A DNA stretch of 64,000 bases, taken from positions 2,108,001 to 2,172,000 of the forward strand of contig JAUKTV010000002.1 in the NCBI GenBank assembly GCA_030549205.1. The letters are read 5' to 3'. Under the pieces are notes generated by a model. It searched no databases, was not told the DNA's origin, and worked only from the letters and a program-made list of their open reading frames with translations. Every line of letters begins with the position of its first letter. Position 1 is the stretch's first letter. This DNA is from Apiosordaria backusii. Its lineage: Eukaryota; Ascomycota; Sordariomycetes; Sordariales; Lasiosphaeriaceae. Of the stretch, positions 1 to 10,394 are shown piece after piece. Both the position numbers and the translations under genes were made by a program.

Positions 1-1045
1 GGTTGGCGTTAACTGATTGGGTGGTTGCTGGTGGTGAAGGTGATGAAGGTGAGGAATGTATGCTCAAAAGCCGAGTCGCCAGATACCGTTTCAGCCTCCC
101 GCGGGTTTTTATTGTGATGGTTTGCTCCTGCATCTCGACAGATTCTGTTTTGGGCGCTGGCCAAGAATTCCCATCAACTTCTGCATCCGCGCGGGCGAAC
201 TTGATGAGTGAAGATTAATCCGGGTCGAGCTTGCTCCCCTATGGCGTTGTGGAAGTTGCTGGTCCAGTGGTGGTGATGAAATTCCAGCTTCCGTGATCTG
301 AAATTGCCCTCTCCGAGTCCCGCCGCGTTGTTGCCTGGCCAATCAGAGATGCTTTTCTCCGTCGGGCGGATCAAAGGGGGCTAATGACACCTGGCACAGT
401 GCAACTTTGCAAAACTTCGTTAGAAAGGAAGTTTTCAACAACATATTTATTTCAAATGTATTTGAATGAGAGCAAGTTATTTCCAGTCCACCCATGATGC
501 CTTTTTGTGGATGGGCGCTGAAATAGAAGTTGGGTGAGTATTGACGTCGAAGGTTATGCAATCACTCCTCTGATCCTCACACAGTGCCCGAGGTCCAGCC
601 AAGCTCCCAGACACGGGAGGTATTTTGTACTCAATAAGCGCGTGCTACCAACATCAATCCCTGAAATGGTTACGGTTGGTGATTCGTTGTTTGGGAACAT
701 GGCGGTTGGTCCAAAGGGGTCATTCAACTGGTCGATCAAAGTCCTGAATTGGGACGTATTTTCCGGTATCAGTATCATACTTACCACACTGCACCAGGTT
801 TGGAACATGGCCTTGCAGTCTGCACTCCTGTGGCTGGTTCAGCGTCTATTTGAGGATCTTCAGCTCATATATCAGCAAGTTAATGCTAGAGGTCTCATAC
901 TTGTATAAGACGGCTATGGTCATCCTTTTGCTCTTCAAGATGGTGTGATCTAGTGAAGGGAACCTATTCATTGGTACATATCTTATATCCTCGTGATATT
1001 TCTTTGACTATCTTTCTACGTTCCACCTCGACCGTATCAGTAATT
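1..1045. other. Region without a supported gene
   Basis: Short open frames occur on both strands, but none has a recognisable domain, a credible intron pattern or good codon use. The last ~100 bases are pyrimidine-rich with short A/T runs and probably carry the promoter of the gene starting at 1046. The 3' end of a gene lying off the left edge cannot be excluded. Confidence 0.5.
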
Positions 1046-1813
1046 ATGGGCTGCGCTGGCAGCAAACCTACCAAGGGAAAAGGACGACAGCCCGCGGGAG
1101 GACTGCAGATCGGTGCACCACAAGATGTCACCATCCACATCCCCCGAAACCGACTGGATGCTCAAGGCGTGCCGATTCAGCCCGTAACACGAGATATCGA
1201 CGCCAACACCTTGCGCCAGGCCCTCGAACGCGTCTCGCACTACATTGCCAGCCGAGGACAACACATCAGCGTCATCGCTGTCGGAGGAGCTGTCAACACT
1301 CTGTACCTTCGCTCACGGAGAACAACACACGACGTCGATGTCTTTGGTTCCGACTTCAACAACAACGCCCGACATCTCGTTGACGAAGCAATGCACGAGA
1401 CACAGAGGGCTATGCCGCAGCTGGGGACTGATTGGCTCAACACGGAGACTCAGATGTGGTTATCGGGTAGATTGCACGCAGAGATCACACAGGCTGCGAG
1501 GGTTCAGAATGTGATTGTTTTTCAGGGGAGGGATAAGGGGCTGACAATCTTGGCCGCACCATGGGCGTATGCTTTTTCTGCAAAGATCAATCGTATCTTG
1601 ACGGGAGGGAGCCAGGTCCGGCCGTATGACCTCCAGGATGCGGTGACGTATATCCATAGGTATATTCAGGTTCATGGCAATAGACCTGTTCCGGTCAAGG
1701 TTGCGCTGGGGTGGGCGAGGCAGTATCATCATGAGATGACTGAAAGTGTGTTACGAGATCGGGTGAACCCGGCGTATCGAAGGCTGTACGGCGGCAGGAA
1801 CGCGTTTGTGTGA
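1046..1813 (+). CDS. Nucleotidyltransferase-like protein with N-myristoylation signature
   Basis: Single-exon gene of 255 aa. I chose the ATG at 1046 rather than the upstream in-frame start because it gives MGCAGSK. That is a textbook N-myristoylation signal (Gly2, Ser6) with a palmitoylatable Cys3, so the protein is probably anchored to a membrane. Residues ~75-110 read VIAVGGAVNTLYLRSR followed by THDVDVFG. This is the GG...DxD pattern of the minimal nucleotidyltransferase fold, resembling AbiEii/DUF6036-type proteins (family knowledge). The C-terminal half (AWAYAFSAKINRIL, then YDLQDAVTYI) fits the helical part that follows this fold. Substrate and partners are unknown. The catalytic signature is clear by eye, but activity is inference. 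Confidence 0.72.
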   Translation: MGCAGSKPTKGKGRQPAGGLQIGAPQDVTIHIPRNRLDAQGVPIQPVTRDIDANTLRQALERVSHYIASRGQHISVIAVGGAVNTLYLRSRRTTHDVDVFGSDFNNNARHLVDEAMHETQRAMPQLGTDWLNTETQMWLSGRLHAEITQAARVQNVIVFQGRDKGLTILAAPWAYAFSAKINRILTGGSQVRPYDLQDAVTYIHRYIQVHGNRPVPVKVALGWARQYHHEMTESVLRDRVNPAYRRLYGGRNAFV

Positions 1814-2346
1814 GGTCGAGTTTGAAGAATAACTACCTAAATAGATTTCGTGTTCTTTTTGGTGAGTTCTAGGCTTGATAAATCGGTAGGAACTAAAACG
1901 CCGTTGATTCTCCGAATGGTCTTGTATCACAGGTGTATCAAGCTCAACACCGGAGCGGCTGTGGACTTGTGGTGGTTGAACGATAGGGACCGCGACTGCA
2001 GCCATGGAATTGCCGTCAGGGCAAGCGACTTTGCAGCGTTCGAGAAACCCAGGCTGCACAGTTGCGGCTGGTTGGTAGCTGTTTCAAACGCTCAGGCAGC
2101 GCCTAACTTTTGTCTTTTTTTGGAGACACCCCCACTGTCCGCCCCCAACTGTCAATGGCAATCTCCAACAACCGACACGAACACAAAGTGACCGCGATCC
2201 ATCCAGTCTTCTCTCGTCCACACATTTCTCGATTCAAAGTGTATGGCCACTCTCCACATCGTTGCATCATCTGCCTTTGTAATTCCCGGAAAATCCGTCT
2301 AGCTTGCGGATCTTACCCCGACGCACACCTCACAATTACACAAATC
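1814..2346. other. Intergenic region
   Basis: No supported gene. The stretch holds the terminator side of the upstream gene and the promoter of the gene at 2347. The 5' leader just before 2347 is rich in CA and pyrimidines (TCACAATTACACAAATC). Confidence 0.5.
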
Positions 2347-3096
2347 ATGGCATCTCCAAGCGAAAACAAAACCACCAAATGGTGGTCCAAAATCCGACAA
2401 TCACTGCGCAACAAACACTCTTTCACCTCCGCAATCCCCGATGACTTTGCCGATGAGGAATATGTCCCCCAAGCCTCCGATTATCCTACCTTCCCACCTC
2501 CACCCCCTCGCCAAATTCTCCAGTCCACTTCCGCCTACTACGACCAAGTCAAGCAGCGCAAATTTGCCTGCCCCCGCGGTATTTTTGAGGACAGCCCTTT
2601 ATACGCTCTCTACCGTCTTTACGAGTTCTTCCTCTTAGACGATGTAATAGCCTATCGCAATGCCCTGGAAGCATTCTGGCGACAATCCGACCCCTCCTGG
2701 TCCATCTCAATGATCCCAGATCCCAAGACCGCCGACCCCGAGTTCGATTCCTCAAATCTATCAGAACTTGAACGCCATGAACGATATGCATTTTTGGCTG
2801 GGTGTACCTACCTTTTGGTTAGATCTTTCAACGCGCGCATCAAGTTGGGGCTCAGTCGGCAAATGAAGTCCCTTATTACCCCCGAAGAGGCAGAAGCAGC
2901 AAAAAATGTCCCGCTTGAAGAAAGGAACTGGGAAAAGGTACCGGAGTGGGCTGCCAAAGTGCCACCATTACCGGAGTTGTTGGTTATTCCTACACATGAA
3001 GGGGAGGCTCTGGCTGGACCGGAGGATGAGAGAGCTGATGAGGACTTTTTGAAGAAGGGGATACTGTTGTGGACGCCGCATGTGCATTTTACTTGA
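2347..3096 (+). CDS. Hypothetical protein, 249 aa
   Basis: Intronless frame. The ATG at 2347 begins MASPSENKTTKWWSKIRQSL and follows an A-rich context (CAAATCATGG). The open frame runs further upstream, but that part has poorer codon use. The N-terminal ~65 residues are proline- and lysine-rich. The remainder looks globular and helical, with aromatic segments such as SPLYALYRLYEFFLLDDVIA and RYAFLAGCTYLLVRSFNARI. No signal peptide, membrane span or known domain is recognised. Its last ~60 coding and 3' bases are partly repeated downstream of the next gene at about 4409-4490, so the two genes may descend from a local duplication. Function unknown. Confidence 0.6.
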   Translation: MASPSENKTTKWWSKIRQSLRNKHSFTSAIPDDFADEEYVPQASDYPTFPPPPPRQILQSTSAYYDQVKQRKFACPRGIFEDSPLYALYRLYEFFLLDDVIAYRNALEAFWRQSDPSWSISMIPDPKTADPEFDSSNLSELERHERYAFLAGCTYLLVRSFNARIKLGLSRQMKSLITPEEAEAAKNVPLEERNWEKVPEWAAKVPPLPELLVIPTHEGEALAGPEDERADEDFLKKGILLWTPHVHFT

Positions 3097-3429
3097 ATTT
3101 GAGGATATAGTTCCTCGTTCCCACCTGCACAGGTGCCTTGACTGGATACCTATTAAAATGCACCCAACCTGCCTAGAGCTCATTGGTGGGCAGTACCGGA
3201 TTTCATCCGATACTCAAATTGCCGTAATAGTATGACGTGGAAGTCCCTTTCTCGTAACCCAATCTGAAGAACTGAAACTCGTTGTGAATCTTGGACATTT
3301 CCAGGTTTCATGACACCATGCTTTAAAGCTTCTCTTCTTTACTGCTCCTCTTCGGTAAATTTTATCTTCCCCCATCATCACCACAAAGACCTGCAACAAG
3401 AGCGTATAGAGCTAACGAATGCGAACAAG

Positions 3430-4377
3430 ATGGCTACAGACAACCTCCCTTGGACTGTCAGCACAAACCTTCCTGCAAATACTGACCTCCCAGCCATTAC
3501 CGACCTGCCTACCATTACCGACCTCCCTGGCCACATTGATCATCTCCCTGCCGGCAACAAACTTTCTCCCAATACAACCACCCTTGACCCATCTCCTACT
3601 CCAGAGCGGAAATCTGAGTCCTGCCAGGAACCTCACTCTACCGGCCAGCCCTCACCCCTCACCCCCGACCGCACCCAACCTCCCAAACAGAGCATCCCCA
3701 ATGATCCGCCAGATGACACCTCCACCCCCACATATCCCACTCCCCGCCGAGAGTTCAGAAGATACCGACTAGTCCGCTTCGACAAATACGAAGTCTTCCC
3801 CCTCGACCCCCCCGTCCAAGCGATATACTCGCGCTTCCACTCACATGCGGTCGAAAGATATATCCGCAACCTGCCAGCAGATCCCGAGGCTTCCGGTGGT
3901 GGCACTCATGTCGTGATACGCGGGCAGAAGCTCCTAGAAAGGCAAAGAACTCCCCAGCAGGGCGAACGACTTGAACCCCCTGTTCCCTTCAACGCGGTGA
4001 TTATCTCGGTCAGGTCCGAGGCGCTTGCCGAGAAGATCAAGGCAGATTTTCGACGGAATCTGATCAGGGAAGGGAAGCTTAGTGGGGTCAAGTTTGAGCT
4101 TGTTGTTGGGAACTGGTATGGCAAGTTTAAATGCGATTATCCGAGTGAGGAGGTGCTTAGGGCTAATTTACCGGCTCTGCCACCGGACCCACCGTCGGAA
4201 GGGAAGGAGAAGGTTTCTCGGTTGCGAAGGGTTATTAGATGGGTGTTGGAACGGAGGAGTGATGTAGTTGATGCTGGCAGGCAGCTTGGGGCTGTTCCAG
4301 GAGGTTGTTTTCATGTTGGGTGTTTTATGTTTGTTGGCGATTCTTGGTGGTTGTTCATACCCACGGAGAGGAGGTGA
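3430..4377 (+). CDS. Hypothetical proline-rich protein, 315 aa
   Basis: Intronless frame. The start is placed at the ATG at 3430 (MATDNLPWTVSTNLPANTDL); an upstream in-frame ATG at 3310 would add 40 unremarkable residues. The first ~110 residues are disordered and rich in Pro, Thr and Ser. They include three tandem degenerate TDLP-x-IT units. Residues ~120-250 form a compact-looking domain (RRYRLVRFDKYEVFPLDPPV, later FNAVIISVRSEALAEKIKAD and KFELVVGNWYGKFKCDYP). The C-terminus contains a Gly/Cys/Phe-rich stretch ending GDSWWLFIPTERR. No family is recognised. It lies 333 bases after the preceding gene in the same orientation. Confidence 0.55.
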   Translation: MATDNLPWTVSTNLPANTDLPAITDLPTITDLPGHIDHLPAGNKLSPNTTTLDPSPTPERKSESCQEPHSTGQPSPLTPDRTQPPKQSIPNDPPDDTSTPTYPTPRREFRRYRLVRFDKYEVFPLDPPVQAIYSRFHSHAVERYIRNLPADPEASGGGTHVVIRGQKLLERQRTPQQGERLEPPVPFNAVIISVRSEALAEKIKADFRRNLIREGKLSGVKFELVVGNWYGKFKCDYPSEEVLRANLPALPPDPPSEGKEKVSRLRRVIRWVLERRSDVVDAGRQLGAVPGGCFHVGCFMFVGDSWWLFIPTERR

Positions 4378-4408
4378 TGAAGGGGCTGGGGGGAAGTGAT
4401 GGGGGCTT

Positions 4409-4490
4409 TTGAAGAAGGGGATTTAGTGGTGATGGAATACTGCATGTGCATCTGCATGTAACTCGAATCTGAAATGATGGTTCTTCAAGA
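4409..4490 (+). repeat. Relic copy of the 3' end of the gene at 2347-3096
   Basis: The bases around 4406-4422 (CTTTTGAAGAAGGGGAT) and 4442-4451 (GCATGTGCAT) match, in order and with similar spacing, the coding end of the upstream gene at 3045-3086. The following ACTCGAATCTGA resembles ACTTGAATTTGA after that stop codon. This implies a diverged tandem duplication whose downstream copy lost its coding role. Confidence 0.5.
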
Positions 4491-4647
4491 TTGCTTACAC
4501 TGTCTTATGTCATCTTTATCACCAGCTCAAACCTCTTTACATCACCTCATTCTCTCGAGCTAGTATTCTTTGCCCTTTCCGGCTCCGTTTTCCTTTAGTC
4601 AATAGCTCTACAACGAATCACTGTACCTAGGTGCGGTGCAGTGACCC

Positions 4648-7520
4648 TTAACTGTCTTCATTCTGAGGTACTTCATGCCGGCGCTTATAGTCTGAGGGTG
4701 GATCCGGTAAGGGTTCTTCTGCTTCTTCGGGTGAGTCGTAGGTGTAGGGGGTGAAGGGCGCTTGTTCAAACAGGGATAGATCCCAGTGCTCCGGTGAACA
4801 CTATAGTTTATGTCTGATCAGCATTTCGCAACAGTGTGGTAATCGGGTGAAATGATATCTCGGATACACTCACCCCAATCCGCCGCCGACGACAGTCTTC
4901 GCAGGCTCCTAGCTTGCGTATGAAGGCATATTTGGCCTTCGTAACGTCATCTAAGGGTCTTAAACGTGGGGATCGTTTTTTTTTTCCTTTCTCTGCAGGT
5001 GATGGTGGACGGGATACCGACGCTTGACTCGGAGGTTGCCAGTGGTCAGAAGTACTCGAATTACGTAGAACTTGTTGCCAAAGATCATAAAGACACTGCG
5101 TATCCCCGGTTGGGGTTGGGCGAGCGAGAGAGCTTGTTGTGACTCCCCATGTCGCCCTAGTTACCTGGTTCTGTGACAATGTAGAAGCAGGTCTTGTCGG
5201 CGGTTCGAAGATGCCGTCTAGTGATGACGCTGTCAAGATCTCGGTCATTCCTGAATACACTTCAGCGTAAGATGGGGAAAATGTTAGACGGCTCTCTATC
5301 TTGAGGGCCTCAGATTGTAAAGGTCAAGCTGGAAAGACATTGCGACCGAGACAGATCCAACAGACGCAGGTGTTGCCTTACAGCGACACATTTGTCAGGG
5401 GTGACACATACCTGCTCTACTATTACGAACTTCGATAGTTTGTCTTGCGAACTCGTCAATTTGCTCAGCAGTTAGCTTTCCAAGCACGGCGACGGACGTA
5501 GGTCTGGCTTCGTAGCGCACTCCAGCTCTCTCAAGAACTTCGACAGACACCAGGCTACGAGGGATTTTCGTCCAGGTTGCATCCAGCGGAATCTTCTTTC
5601 CTGTAGCATCTGGGGCTAACTCTCTGTGTCTGAGAGAAGCTCGGTGGGCCTGCTCAAGCAAAGACAGTTTTTTATCCGCAGGATATGCCAACATCTGACG
5701 TTTGGCCTCTTCGGGGAGGCTGTTCCATCCTGCCTTTTCCATCAACAACGCGAATTGCTGATTAGTATCCAAATCACTGGCTGGTCCCGGAAGGTGGGCT
5801 CCATCTTCTAGAGTCTGTAAATCATCTGACGTAATAAGTTCTAGAGCCTTAACACTATCATGAAGCTGGACTTTGTCACTGTCATCCCCGCTTTCACTAG
5901 CCGGGTCTTCCAGCCTATGGCCGTCTAGATAGCTGATCAAAGTTCCATCACCTAGGGTTGGCCTTGGTTGTTTGTCATCAAAGCTGAACGGGCTTGGTGA
6001 TCGGAGCGTAGGGCGCAACGGCGGCAGTGGCGGGCTGTTCTTAGGTAAGACTTCATCAGCATCATCTGAGTCGCTATCGGTGGTGTGCTCAACGAGAGAA
6101 TCAGACTGTATATTCGGCAAGGCAAAAAGAGCGAGGTCGCGCTGGTGACGGCCTACGTGGCGGGAGTATTCCTTTGCAGAGGCGATATGCTGCTGGCAGA
6201 ATGGGCACTTGGAAGGGGTATTCAAGGCCTTCGGTTTCTCCCCCGTTTTAACCATCACTTCAACCCCTTGCTGAAGACCAGCCTCTGGATGTACCTCAAC
6301 AAAGTGCGTTCGCAGCTCGATTGCAGAGTCAAATTGGTCAGCACAATAAACGCAGTTCCAACTTCTCCAATGATTGCCCAGAACGTGTTGCATCCATTCG
6401 TGGCGGCCCTCATAGTCTGTCTTGGACATGGCACAATCCGGAGACAGGCATATGTATGGCCGTAAGTCAGCGAGCACATGTTTCGCCCATCCCCGACTGG
6501 TAGTAACCGATATAAGCATGTAGCAGAATGGGCACTCGAATGACCCGTCGCTGGCGGTGGCAGGAAGTGCCGGTATTCTAGGTCTGTCTCCAGTAATCAA
6601 CGAGTCGCCAAACGTGGTGTCGGTCCATGCTGAGACAGACACATTGTCCTCATCAAGTAGTGGCTGCTGGGGCTGTGTATTCGTGCTGTCTCGGTTTTTG
6701 AGGTGTTTTGGAATCGATGATGCAACAGTGCTTTGGGCACCGTCATCGTCGTCGCCGGCCCCATCGAGGCCATGAGCCATCTTTTGATGGTGAATCTCTC
6801 TGTATTTGAAGTATTGCCGCCGTCGAGAAATGGCCTTCCCTAAACGCTCGCTGTCCACCCGAGTACAGGATGGGAACATGTCTCGAACATGGGCAATGTC
6901 GCGCTCTTCAAAATATGAAGTGTCCACCCAGTTCCGTCGTTTGAACCTGTCGTGAGGAGCCGGGTTCTGAATCGAGACCGTCAACCTGAAAAGGCAGTTG
7001 ATAACCTCGGTGATATCGGAAGATATTTGTGATAGCTCTGTAAGGCCTGTTGGAGCAGCTAAGCCTGACATGAGCTCCTCATCCTCCTCATATCCATCCA
7101 GGTCATGTTGGTCTGGTGTTTCTTGATCCCACGGGACGCGTTCTCCCCGGTAGATAGCAGTTGCTGGGTGAGGATCACTGGTCAGCATTCTGGTCCTGAT
7201 TCAGTCCCGGTGATCTCACCATCATTGAGAGATTCAGACAAGTCTTGCAGTAAATTCGCGGCCTGACCACGAATGTTTGACGAATCGCGGAGGCGGTAGT
7301 CAAGTGAAGTGCGACCCGAGCGGTGAGCTCCGATGTTGCCAGCCCAGACCTTGAATCTGGAAAATTCGTTCTGGATGACTTGTCGAGACAGCTGTGAGAG
7401 ACGACTGTCTCTTTCCTCATTCAAGCCATCTTGAAGAGAATCGTGTACTTCCACAACGGCCAGCAAATTCCTGAAGTTGTTCAGGGATGCTGACACATGT
7501 GCCGCGATAGTAGCCTCCAT
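4648..7520 (-). CDS. AcuF-type C2H2 zinc-finger protein, 863 aa
   Basis: I read four exons as one gene: 7520-7220, 7163-5412, 5259-4874 and 4800-4648. Introns are 56, 152 and 73 bp. Every junction keeps phase and has a branch-like site (GCTGACC, CTAAC, CTGATC). The N-terminal ~220 residues (MEATIAAHVSASLNNFRNLL, then WAGNIGAH, LDYRLRD and ITEVINCLFRLTVSIQNPA) match the start of fungal AcuF-like C2H2 proteins. Residues ~307-440 hold clustered C2H2-like fingers (CPFC, CLSPDC, CVYC, CPFC with spaced His). Residues ~610-685 resemble DUF8035 (AGVRYEARPTSVAVLGKLTA). The C-terminus creates CEDCRRRRIGC (C804, C807, C814), half of a Zn2Cys6-like site, only after intron 3 is removed. Predicted nuclear or regulatory protein. 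The 152-bp intron is the weakest junction: a separate 176-aa gene starting at 5248 is the alternative. Confidence 0.75.
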
Positions 7521-7918
7521 AGGCAAGTCAAAGGCTGTTTGTTGAACAACGTAAAGTCTAGATTCGGTTGGTTGATCTCTGAGAGGCTTCAGGTATCTGT
7601 ACCTCATGAATGTAGGTAGATGAGAGGAGATGCTGATTTTACTCAACCGTCGGATACTGGGGGAGAAGTTGAGCGAATCATGGAGCAGACGGAAGCTGGG
7701 GATTTGGTGCCCCCTCCTTGCGTGCCCAATCGCTCGATGAGATGGGTATTACGGTGCGGGGTTAAATTCTAGCTATTTGCAGGCAGGTGCCTACCTCTCA
7801 GCCTTCATCCAACGAGCGACATCGGATACTAGGTAAGCCTGGATCATGACGAAATCTTGAGAAGAACATCAACGACATAATCGCATGCCGAATTCTCCTG
7901 TGTTGAGGTGCTACCACG
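7521..7918. promoter_or_regulatory. Shared divergent promoter region
   Basis: A 398-bp gap separates the start of the AcuF-type gene (minus) from the start of the DUF7580-like gene (plus), so one stretch must serve both. No clear TATA box or known operator was recognised. Confidence 0.5.
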
Positions 7919-9759
7919 ATGTCGGGCTTTGAAGTTGCCGGTATCGTCCTGGGAAGTGTGCCCATCGTGGTATCAGCACTCCAGCTCTATGTCAAGGGTG
8001 CCAGCACCATAAATCGCCTTCGCTTCGCAACCAAGGAACTCAAAAGCCTAACCCGGAACCTGCAAACCGAACATATCAAACTGCAGAATGTTTACGAAAA
8101 ACTTCTCGCCGATATCGTTCCTGAAAGTCAGATTGAGGCCATGATCAACAACCCCTTTGGGCCCTCTGGAGTGCACCAGAAATGACCACCAGAATCCAGC
8201 ACAGACTGTGGAGGTCCTCAAAGCTGTTTCAGGAAATCGTGGATGATATGAACGAGGCCATGAATGAGATCAAGCAAAAGTTGGATATAGGCCCGGATGG
8301 TGATGTGAGTTGATTAACATATAACAACTACTCTTTGCATGTGGTCTGTTGATAGTTCGATGAAGTGGCTCATTATTGCGTCTTCAGGTTCAATGGATGA
8401 AACTCTCTGGTGTCAAGAAAGAGTACAAACGAGCTCTTTTTGTTCTTCAGCGCTCAGAGTACCAGGATGTGCTGTCAAAACTCAAAGACGGGGTCTCGAG
8501 CTTTGAAAATCTACTCGAAATGAATGTCGAGCTGGAGCCCAGCCGCCGGCGCCGGTCGCAAGGAAAAGTCTATAAGTTACTCCGAGATGTATCCGGCAGC
8601 ATTTATCAAGCCATTCGCTCAGCAGTCACCTGTGGGTGTCCAGGCCTCCACGACTTCGGGCTGAAGCTCATGACCCAGCCTGTCACGCACCTTCCTTATT
8701 GTGAAGAGGATGAGGAATTGTTGAACTTTTTCAAGTTTTCTCTTTCCGTCTCCTCATCTTCCACCGGGTTTGAGGCCGCAGGGTCCCACTGGGGAAGCGT
8801 CACGGTCAAAGTTTGGAATCTGTTGTCGTTGTCCATCGTACCAACCGCGGCGAAACCTCCGACTGAAACTGGTGTCAGGTTCCTGCCTTTGACTTTGACT
8901 GCCAACCCTAGCAGTCAGGGCAGGAGCTCATCGGGTGCTACGACAGCCAACATCAGCATGAGACCACTCAATCCAAACTCGGCTCCAAAGAAAATAGACA
9001 ACATATGCTACAGCATCCGCAAGGCTCGAAAACAACTTGACGGAGAGTGTTGCGGGTGCATTTCAGATCTTTCCCAACTATCCCCAAGAACGTATCAGGT
9101 TTACCCTCTCGGGAGCCCTTGTGATGGCGGAGACTGGACACTCGTTCCACTTCGATCCGTCCTTTCCGGCGAGATACAGGCAGTCCCTCCCCTACTTTAT
9201 GGAGACAAGCTATGGTTGGCCTGGACGATTGCTTCGAGCGTGGCGCAACTCAGGGGAACCTACTGGTACGCTCCACGTACACCAACGAGCTTCCTGACCG
9301 CTGACACAATTTAACTCAGGTACATGAACCCGCCAACACATGACGACCTCTACCTCGCCCGTCAGGATGGGGGTAATACATTTCCGGGAGGTCTTCGTTG
9401 TGAAGCGACTTCCCGATCAATTGTCTCCAAACCCTCCACCTATACTGTCAAATAACATTCACCCAACTCTCGTTGCATTGGGAGTGCTGCTGATTGAAGT
9501 CATTTTCGGGCAAGTTCTGTCAAAAATCCGACCAAAAGAGGCAGACCTCCACAGCATTCTGTCCAGCTACGAGGCTGTCATGCAACTTCTTTCTACAGTC
9601 AACACGTTGGGTGGCCCAAATTACTCCAAGGCGGTCAGGCAGTGCATCAAATGCCAAGTATTTGATGACAGCGGAATGGGTGGTGATGAGGGTCAGAAGG
9701 ATGTGTTCGTTGGGATACTGACCCTTTTGGAGCAGGATTTGGAGATGGCTATGAGTTAG
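7919..9759 (+). pseudogene. DUF7580-like protein gene interrupted by two frameshifts
   Basis: The N-terminus MSGFEVAGIVLGSVPIVVSA, the segment QIEAMINNPFGP, the block KEYKRALFVLQRSEYQDVLS and the C-terminal GDKLWLAWTIASSVAQLRG and ALGVLLIEVIFGQ are the ordered landmarks of fungal DUF7580-containing proteins. Introns are likely at 8305-8387 and 9266-9319, both phase-consistent. The frame breaks near 8159-8166: the family-like continuation LWSAPEMTTRIQHRLWRSSK is in another frame, one base short at GGGCCC. It breaks again at the G5 run 9369-9373, where one base is extra. Otherwise the coding sequence looks intact, with no scattered stops. The locus is either a very young pseudogene or a normal gene with sequencing indels. 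Function unknown; its AcuF-type neighbour is divergent. Confidence 0.65.
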
Positions 9760-10394
9760 ATGCGGCATGAAGAGTACCAAGAAACAACACACATTTTTCA
9801 CTTGCCCAGTGGGTACAACAGATCCATTATATGATTCAGGCTGCCTCCGACTGTAAGCAGAAATAACCGCATCGCACAAAGCAGCCCATCAATCCCCGAT
9901 CGACGACCCGGCAAAATGCGTTTTGGCTTGAAATCTGGGGGAGCAACAAACGCGACAATGATCGCTACTGCAACGTTTGGATCTGATCGTGGGTGGTGGT
10001 GATGATGCAGGGGTTCCGGCTCCCGGTCGTGTTTCAACATCCACCCGCACTTCGGACGGAAAAGGGGGTCCGTGATGCACACCACATTGACCTACACGAG
10101 CGCAAGATATGATACATACAATGAATAGTGTGTGGTTGCATTTTGGCTGTGATAATTCTTTTGTGCTGATGGAGAAGGACATGGCGCTGCGGAAAAAAGA
10201 ATGGGAGGAATATATTATCCGATGCTTGGGCTGCTGTCCAGCTCGGTCCCTGAGCTCACATTTTCCCCCATTTTCCTCAATTCACTGGATCACATAACCT
10301 ACCCATAACCTACCCAGCATAAGTAGTGAGAGGCTCTGGAAGCCTTCTCTCAACATTCTAGCCGCAAAATACCTAACTGCAATAGACTTCAACC
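9760..10394. other. Intergenic region
   Basis: No supported gene. The final ~100 bases contain two close copies of ATAACCTACCCA (10295-10320) and the 5' leader of the gene at 10395. Confidence 0.45.
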
